Of a stretch of DNA of 64,000 nucleotides, positions 59,041 through 64,000 are shown piece by piece. The first letter of the stretch is position 1, and each line of letters starts with the position of its first letter. The notes under the pieces are model-generated. The model saw only the letters and a program-made list of their open reading frames with translations, searched no databases and was not told the DNA's origin. Both the position numbers and the translations under genes were made by a program. The stretch comes from Diphasiastrum complanatum (lineage: Eukaryota; Streptophyta; Lycopodiopsida; Lycopodiales; Lycopodiaceae), in NCBI GenBank assembly GCA_029204225.1, contig MU832033.1:1-64000 (forward strand), written 5' to 3'.

Positions 59041-60130
59041 GTCCATTTTAAGCAAGGTGTTTGCTCCATAATGATGAATGATGCTTGCATTGTAAAGGGA
59101 TTCAAGCAAGGAAGGCTTTTCAAGCTAGATGCTAATGTTTTTCTTGGAAGTGTGAACATGGTCAAGGAGGAGCTCAATCAAGTGGAGCTTTGGCATAAGA
59201 GGTTGGGCCATCCCAACTTCAAATCAATGGAGATGCTATGCACCAAGGATCTCGCTCTTGGCCTTCCAAAGACACTCTCAAAGTGTGGAAAAAGATGTGA
59301 AGCTTGAAGCCTCTCAAAGGCACACAAGCTACCTTTTGTTAACTCTTCCACTAGATCTACAAAAGCATTAGATCTCATTCATAGTGATGTGCACTCTTTT
59401 TCCCAAGAATCTAATGGAGGTGCATCTATGTATGTATCTTTTATTGATGATTACTCCAGATACACTTGGATTGAACTTTTGGATTCCAAAATTAAAGTGT
59501 TTGAAGATTTTGTTAAGTTCAAAACTCTAGTTGAAAATCAACTTGATGCTAGAATTAAAGTATTGAGGAGTGATAATGCTGGAGAGTATATCTCCACCAA
59601 GATGATAGAGTTTTGTAAATCCAATGGCATTAAAAGAGAGCTTACATGTACTTATAGTCCTCAACAAAATGGTTAGTTAGAACTTGAATAAAAGACTTGG
59701 GGCCTTAGTTAGAATAAATCAATTAAAAAGCCCAAAGTCAAGTTCATAAGGTTCTAAGTTAAAAGGGTTCTAAGTTAAGGCTCTATTTTGTAAGAAGCTG
59801 AATCTTAAAGATCTAAGAATTTTCGGATCTACTTGCTATGTTTTTCAAGCATTAGATACAAGAAAAAAGGATGATTTTACTTCTATAAAAGGGATCTTTG
59901 TTGGTTATGCTGAAAATAGCAAAGGATATAGAGTCTATAATCCAATTATTAAAAAGAAGTTAGTGAGTAGAGATGTTACTTTTGATGAAGGTAACCACTA
60001 CAAGTTGAATGGCAAATCTTCTAATCCATCTTATGTCAAGGATCTTGTAAGATTTGAGGAGGAGTCTACATGTGAGCAAGATCTTGAGGATCCATCTCAA
60101 GATTCGAGGACTCCAAGGAGGTCTACAAGA
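59041..60130 (+). pseudogene. Element S GAG-pre-integrase and damaged integrase
   Basis: LWHKRLGHPNFKSMEM is near 59190, a stop follows CEA at 59305, then FIDDYSRYTWIELL near 59440 and RSDNAGEYIS near 59570 (A where G is usual). The sequence stops at SPQQNG near 59676. The part carrying the catalytic Glu is missing. After a filler, integrase resumes with [30 protein letters not shown] and [13 protein letters not shown], then the [10 protein letters not shown] linker. Loss of the Glu region makes it inactive. Confidence 0.88.
59677..59815. other. Filler sequence inside S integrase
   Basis: About 140 bp unrelated to integrase. Its centre (cttggggccttag, then aattaaaaagcccaaagt) resembles the H-family LTR at 45173-45238 (gggccctaggtg, taaaaggcccaaagtct). 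Confidence 0.6.
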
Positions 60131-61040
60131 AGGAAGGTCGAGCCTTCAAGGCTCACCTATGTTGACAAAGGTGAACAAAGGGAAGATCTTCATTCACTTA
60201 CCTCTTACAATTTTCTAACTTCTATGTTTGATGAGCCAAGTTGCTTTGAAGAGGCTATGGAGTCACAAGAATGGAGGGATGCCATGCAAAAGGAGTATGA
60301 TGCTCTTATGGAGAATCGTACATGGAAGCTTGTGGATCTTCCTCATGGAAGAAAACCACTTGAGTGCAAATGGATCTATAGATTGAAGTACAATCAATAT
60401 GGGAGCATCAACAAACACAAGGCAAGGCCAGTGGCAAAGGGTTCTTGCAAACCGAGGGAGTAGATTTTGATGAAACTTTTGCTCCTGTTGCTAAACTAGT
60501 TTCCATAAGGTTGAACATTTCTCTTGCAACTACTTTCAATTGGCCTCTTTTTCAACTTGATGTGACTAATGCATTTCTCAATGGTTATTTGGAAGAAGAG
60601 ATCTTCATGAGGCAACCCGAGGGCTTCATCAAAGACGATCAAGAGGAAAAAGTGTGTTTGTTGCTAAGAAGCCTTTATGGGCTTAAGCAAGCACCTAGAT
60701 CTTGGTACTTTAGGTTAAATACTTTCTTAAACTCTACAAAATTTGCTGTAAGTGCTTATGATCCTTCTTTGTACTTAAGATTCAATGATGGTAAAATCAT
60801 CATTCTCATTTTGTATGTAGATGACATTATCCTTAGTGGAAATGATCATAATGGTATACAAGAAGTGAAAGTAGCATTGTCTAAAGAGTTTAAGATGGTG
60901 GATCTTGGTAATCTTCATTTCATATTACGAATAGAAGTTTCAAGAGGCAAAGATTTGAGTTTTATTTGTCAATACAAATATGCTTCTTCTATTTTGGAAC
61001 AGTTTGAAATGAAAGATTGTAAAGGAGTAGAAACTCCTAT
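60131..61040 (+). pseudogene. Element S reverse transcriptase
   Basis: [40 protein letters not shown], a one-base type shift near 60450, [48 protein letters not shown]. The catalytic YVDD is at 60814-60825. MVDLGNLHFILRIEVSRG follows (R where G is usual). This is the best-preserved RT in the window: the frame from 60445 is open for 224 codons through all catalytic blocks. Confidence 0.9.
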
Positions 61041-61778
61041 GGAGCAAAATGTAAAAATTTTTCTAATAGTGATGATGAAGCATCGTTTGAGAACATCACA
61101 CTATATAGAAGACTTGTAGGCTCCTTGATCTATCTTACTATAACTAGGCCTGATCTAGGTTATAGTGTAGGTAAACTAAGCCAATCTATGCAAAATCCAT
61201 TGGTTTGTCATTGGAAAAATGCAAAAAGGGTGTTGAGGTACATCTCGGCTACCAAGAACTTTGGCATTTTATATGATGGATCTAATCTTGCTAGGGCATA
61301 TTTGGATGCTGATTTTGCAGGTGATAAGGTCGATAGGATGTCCACAAGTGCTTTTGTTACCTTTTCTTTGCAATGGCATAGTGTCTTGGCTTTTTAAAAA
61401 GCAAGATACAATTTCTCTATCTTCAACCGAGTCGCAATACAAGGCACTAACATCCACAACAAAGGAGATCTTATGGTTGAAGAGGCTTTTGGTGGAGTTG
61501 CAAGTCATGGAGGCCGAGGAGCAGCCAATAATATAATGTGACAACCAATCAAGCCAAGCATTAGCAACGAATCCCACATTCCATGCAAGGAGCAAGCACA
61601 TAGAGAATTCTCACCATTTTGTGAGGGAAAAGGTTCAAGCAAAGGAGATCAAGCTACATCATGTGTCTTTTTCAGATTGCCTTGCTGATCTACTCACTAA
61701 AGCCTTGCCAAAGGATTCATTTATCAAGTTAAGATCATCTTTAGGAGTTGTAGATAGATGTGCTATACTTGTATCATG
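61041..61778 (+). pseudogene. Element S RNase H
   Basis: TPMEQNV, ITRPDLGYSVGKLSQSMQ, AKRVLRYISATKN, DADFAGDKVDRMSTSAF (D-for-S changes in SDSDFAG), then SSTESQYKAL where EAEY is usual (loss of a catalytic-region acid). WLKRLLVELQVME and a terminal HFVRE...DLLTKAL in further frames follow to about 61720. Confidence 0.87.
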
Positions 61779-61795
61779 TAAAAATTGAGGAGGAG

Positions 61796-62449
61796 TGTTA
61801 GAAATTAGCAATTTTCACATGATTTTTGATGTATTTTGACATCTATGTGGATCCACAAATGTGAGGACCTGTCCACATGTGTGAAATGACACTTGTAATA
61901 TTCAAATCCATTTTGATTACTTTAATTTGAGTCAAATATGACATCTCCTATATTATAGCAGTTAGGTCCTAGATTGTAGAAATCTAGAAGGTCAACACAA
62001 ACCACCAATCGATGATGTGGCAAACTTGATAGATCTTATCCAAAGTGGATATGGATAAGTACAATGAGCTGTCCCACACGTGCTGGATGCAGCTTAGAGA
62101 GAGATTATGATGATTGTGTACTTGACCCATGATGGATCCATTGTGAACCTAATGATGAGAAACATTGGTTTGTGAAGCAATCTTGGTGTTTTCACTCTCT
62201 TAAGCACTTTTTTTGTGGACGAATGCTTAGTAAATCATTAGTAAACTATTTCTCTATTATCAGGCCGTATAGTAGTTGTACTTCACATGTGTGAAGCCGT
62301 GGGTCATCATTATTGGATTGTTCTTGCTTGGAATCACAAAGATTGTCAAGTAGAAGCTAGTCTTGATATAGATCAAGATCCCAAGCTACCAATCACTCTT
62401 TGTGATCATTTGTAGATCAAATTCAGTCCTTAAACTCTGAAATTTGACA
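61796..62449 (+). repeat. 3' LTR of element S
   Basis: LTR of 654 bp. The palindrome is CTTCACATGTGTGAAG (62281-62296), with the CpG changed to TpG. Near 61855 it has about 18 extra bases (aaatgtgaggacctgtcc) relative to the 5' LTR, creating a second degenerate palindrome. Confidence 0.94.
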
Positions 62450-63207
62450 TGTGGGTCCTTAGTATTTTTGGTTCTTCTGGAGTACCAAAATTTTATGGGC
62501 TGTTGGTACTTTTATGTTCGTGGTACTCGAGGATTTTTTTGGTTCTTGGTTCTAGAATTTATGTTGAAGCTACTTATATGTTCTACTGAGGTACCAATTT
62601 GGTACTATTGGTTGTTGTCTTAGTCTAAACCTCGATAAAGAAGACTTACAAAAATTGTACTATGATGTATATATTTGTGTATAAAAAGCATAGATTTTGT
62701 GTCGTTAAAGCATAGATTTTGTCGCATGTCATCTGTCATTAAAGCATACATCTTTTGCATTTTGTTTTAAATTGATTGGTCCTACTTTATCAAGAATTGG
62801 TTTTACAAGTTTTAACTAATAAGTAGAAACTATTGATCTTTTTTTACGCATGATCATGTGTGTTCTTGGGTACTATGATAGTACATATTGATAGTACATA
62901 TCGGTACTTTTCCTTCTTTACTTAATTTGAGAGCTTAGATTTGACATATTTGGTACTATTTTGCTTCAAATTTGGTAGTATTGTATGTGTACATTGTACT
63001 CATTTTGGCACTTTTTTCCACACTATTTAGTTGAACATCTGTGTTTGTTACCACAATTTGTGTGTCTTTTACTCTCATGTTTAGGATATATGAAAATTCA
63101 ATAATGAAGTATTAATATTTCAGCAATGTTAGTTTTTGTGCAAGTTGTGAAAAATGCAAAAATAAGCTTGGTAGAGCCACTCTTGGTCCTTTTGTACTTT
63201 TTCCACA
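62450..63207 (+). repeat. Sequence including the 5' LTR of element T
   Basis: AT-rich, with many ggtac/gtacc motifs between 62460 and 62990. Its right edge is certain (TTCCACA before the primer site at 63208). The LTR start is not, because no 3' LTR lies in the window. Confidence 0.55.
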
Positions 63208-63220
63208 TGGTATCAGAGCC
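63208..63220 (+). other. tRNA-Met primer-binding site of element T
   Basis: TGGTATCAGAGCC, canonical. Confidence 0.93.
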
Positions 63221-63809
63221 AATTACAAGAGATTTTATTGAAACTAATAGGGTTGATCCAAATCAAAGCCAAAATTAGCAGGTTTTAAGAAACTAGTCAA
63301 ATTTTGTGTAGCGAGTTGGATTTGATAGCTATCCTCAAAATTTTTGGTCCAGAACTTGTTGTGGGCTGTAGGAACCCTTTTCACACGTGTGAGGCCGTAC
63401 AGCTCCAGTTTTGACTGAGAAATTTTAAAAATTTGTACAATTTGACTCACATACCCAATTTGAGTGATTTTTCGTGCAAAATCAAGCATTTTCTATAGTG
63501 AATCTAATCCCTTGATTAGTTCTTAGATTAGCTCAGCCAAAAAATCAAAATTGAAGCTTGAATTAGGTTCATTAATTGATCTTCTCTGATTTTTTGTGTG
63601 TATGTTGAAGTTGAAGAGAGAAATTGCTAAAAATCATAGATTAAGGAGTGATTTTGCAAGTTTAAGACTAGAATCTAAATTTCCATCATTCTAGATTGGT
63701 TCATGAGTGGTAGGATTGAGTCTATAAGCTTTATAAATTGCTAGAAGACTTTAGGTTCAGATCTCTTAGAGAAACCATAAGAGTTTCTAGTGCGTATTCA
63801 CATTCAAAA
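63221..63809 (+). other. Untranslated leader of element T
   Basis: 589 bp without coding. It contains TCACACGTGTGA at 63381-63392, followed by ggccgtac as in A's LTR. Confidence 0.6.
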
Positions 63810-64000
63810 ATGGCATCTATGGATGGTTTTTTGCTTGAAGCTAGTGAAAGGCTTACATCCACTAATTATGCTACTTGGATAGTTCGAATGGAGTCTTTTC
63901 TTGTACTTCATGATCTTTATGACATAGTACTTGAGGTGGAAGTAGAACCTCAAGGAGGAGTTGAGTTGGCAAAGTACAAAAAGAGATGTAGAGTTGCATT
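63810..64000 (+). CDS. Element T gag, N-terminal part (runs off window)
   Basis: The start at 63810 opens an uninterrupted frame to the window end. It begins MASMDGFLLEASERLTSTNY and continues with WIVRMESFLVLHDLYDIV, KYKKRCRVA, the start of UBN2 gag. It resembles S's gag start closely and, unlike S, has no stop so far. Whether T is intact cannot be judged here. Confidence 0.85.
   Translation, partial: MASMDGFLLEASERLTSTNYATWIVRMESFLVLHDLYDIVLEVEVEPQGGVELAKYKKRCRVA

Larger units (their letters stand above)
56627..62449 (+). mobile_element. Ty1/copia element S, full length with LTR pair
   Basis: LTRs 56627-57273 and 61796-62449 (TGTTAGAAATTAG...TTTGACA) are bracketed by TGTGG at 56622-56626 and 62450-62454. 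The primer site, gag to RNase H in order, and a polypurine tract gaggaggag (61787-61795) are present. Stops and shifts break every domain, and the middle of integrase is replaced by foreign filler. The LTRs differ at perhaps 2-3% of sites plus indels, so it is older than A. Confidence 0.95.

Overview
The window is nuclear DNA of a land plant. It is almost entirely nested, decayed LTR retrotransposons, mostly Ty1/copia with some Ty3/gypsy. The evidence for a plant is copia polyproteins in the order gag zinc knuckle, DSGA protease, GAG-pre-integrase, DDE integrase, YVDD reverse transcriptase and RNase H. LTRs are primed by initiator Met-tRNA (TGGTATCAGAGCC-type sites), target duplications are 5 bp, there are long GA/CT arrays, and LTR copies differ often by CpG-to-TpG change, as in methylated plant heterochromatin. 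The species cannot be named from this. I recognise no intact host gene, tRNA, rRNA or CRISPR array.

Layout. 1-1280 is unrecognised. 1281-1780 is a gypsy integrase relic and 2341-3047 a copia gag 5' relic. 3048-5660 is a reverse-strand copia (B) with its 5' LTR. 5661-14540 is a three-level nest: copia N (reverse) is interrupted by a reverse integrase fragment (B2), which is interrupted by a nearly complete forward copia (A, 7879-14019, duplication TCGTG). 14541-18910 holds an R repeat and a gag-only gypsy-like element (H, reverse). 18911-20763 is scrambled gypsy gag/protease/RT/integrase debris and 20880-21245 a LINE reverse transcriptase piece. 23638-28775 has copia fragments K (reverse) and L (forward), and 28776-32713 is copia J (reverse). 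All three are defective, and they share a segment that is not normal copia pol.

34196-44690 is copia F (reverse), split by copia D (35497-40599, duplication GGCTC) and by a short deletion derivative G (41681-43477, duplication AGTTT). G's LTR carries a GC-rich, Pro/Ser/Thr-rich coding-like insert. 44986-45890 is a gypsy LTR with huge CT arrays. 46861-47960 has microsatellites and a degenerate repeat. 47990-49080 is a copia RNase H relic with an internal inversion. 49085-51821 is a gypsy 5' end (reverse). 52015-56575 is bounded by inverted repeats and is rich in small tandem duplications and palindromes. 56627-62449 is copia S (duplication TGTGG). 62450-64000 is the 5' part of another copia (T), whose gag runs off the window.

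How the parts relate: autonomous-type elements (A, S, D, F, N) carry the full enzyme set but are broken by frameshifts or stops. J, K, L, H and G lack enzymes and would have depended on others. The most interesting items are the non-pol segment shared by L, J and K, the coding-like insert in the G LTR, a base-paired hairpin kept by compensating changes in the D/G LTRs, a CACACGTGTG palindrome recurring in unrelated LTRs, and the exact inversion inside an RNase H domain. None of these is proven to be a new system.
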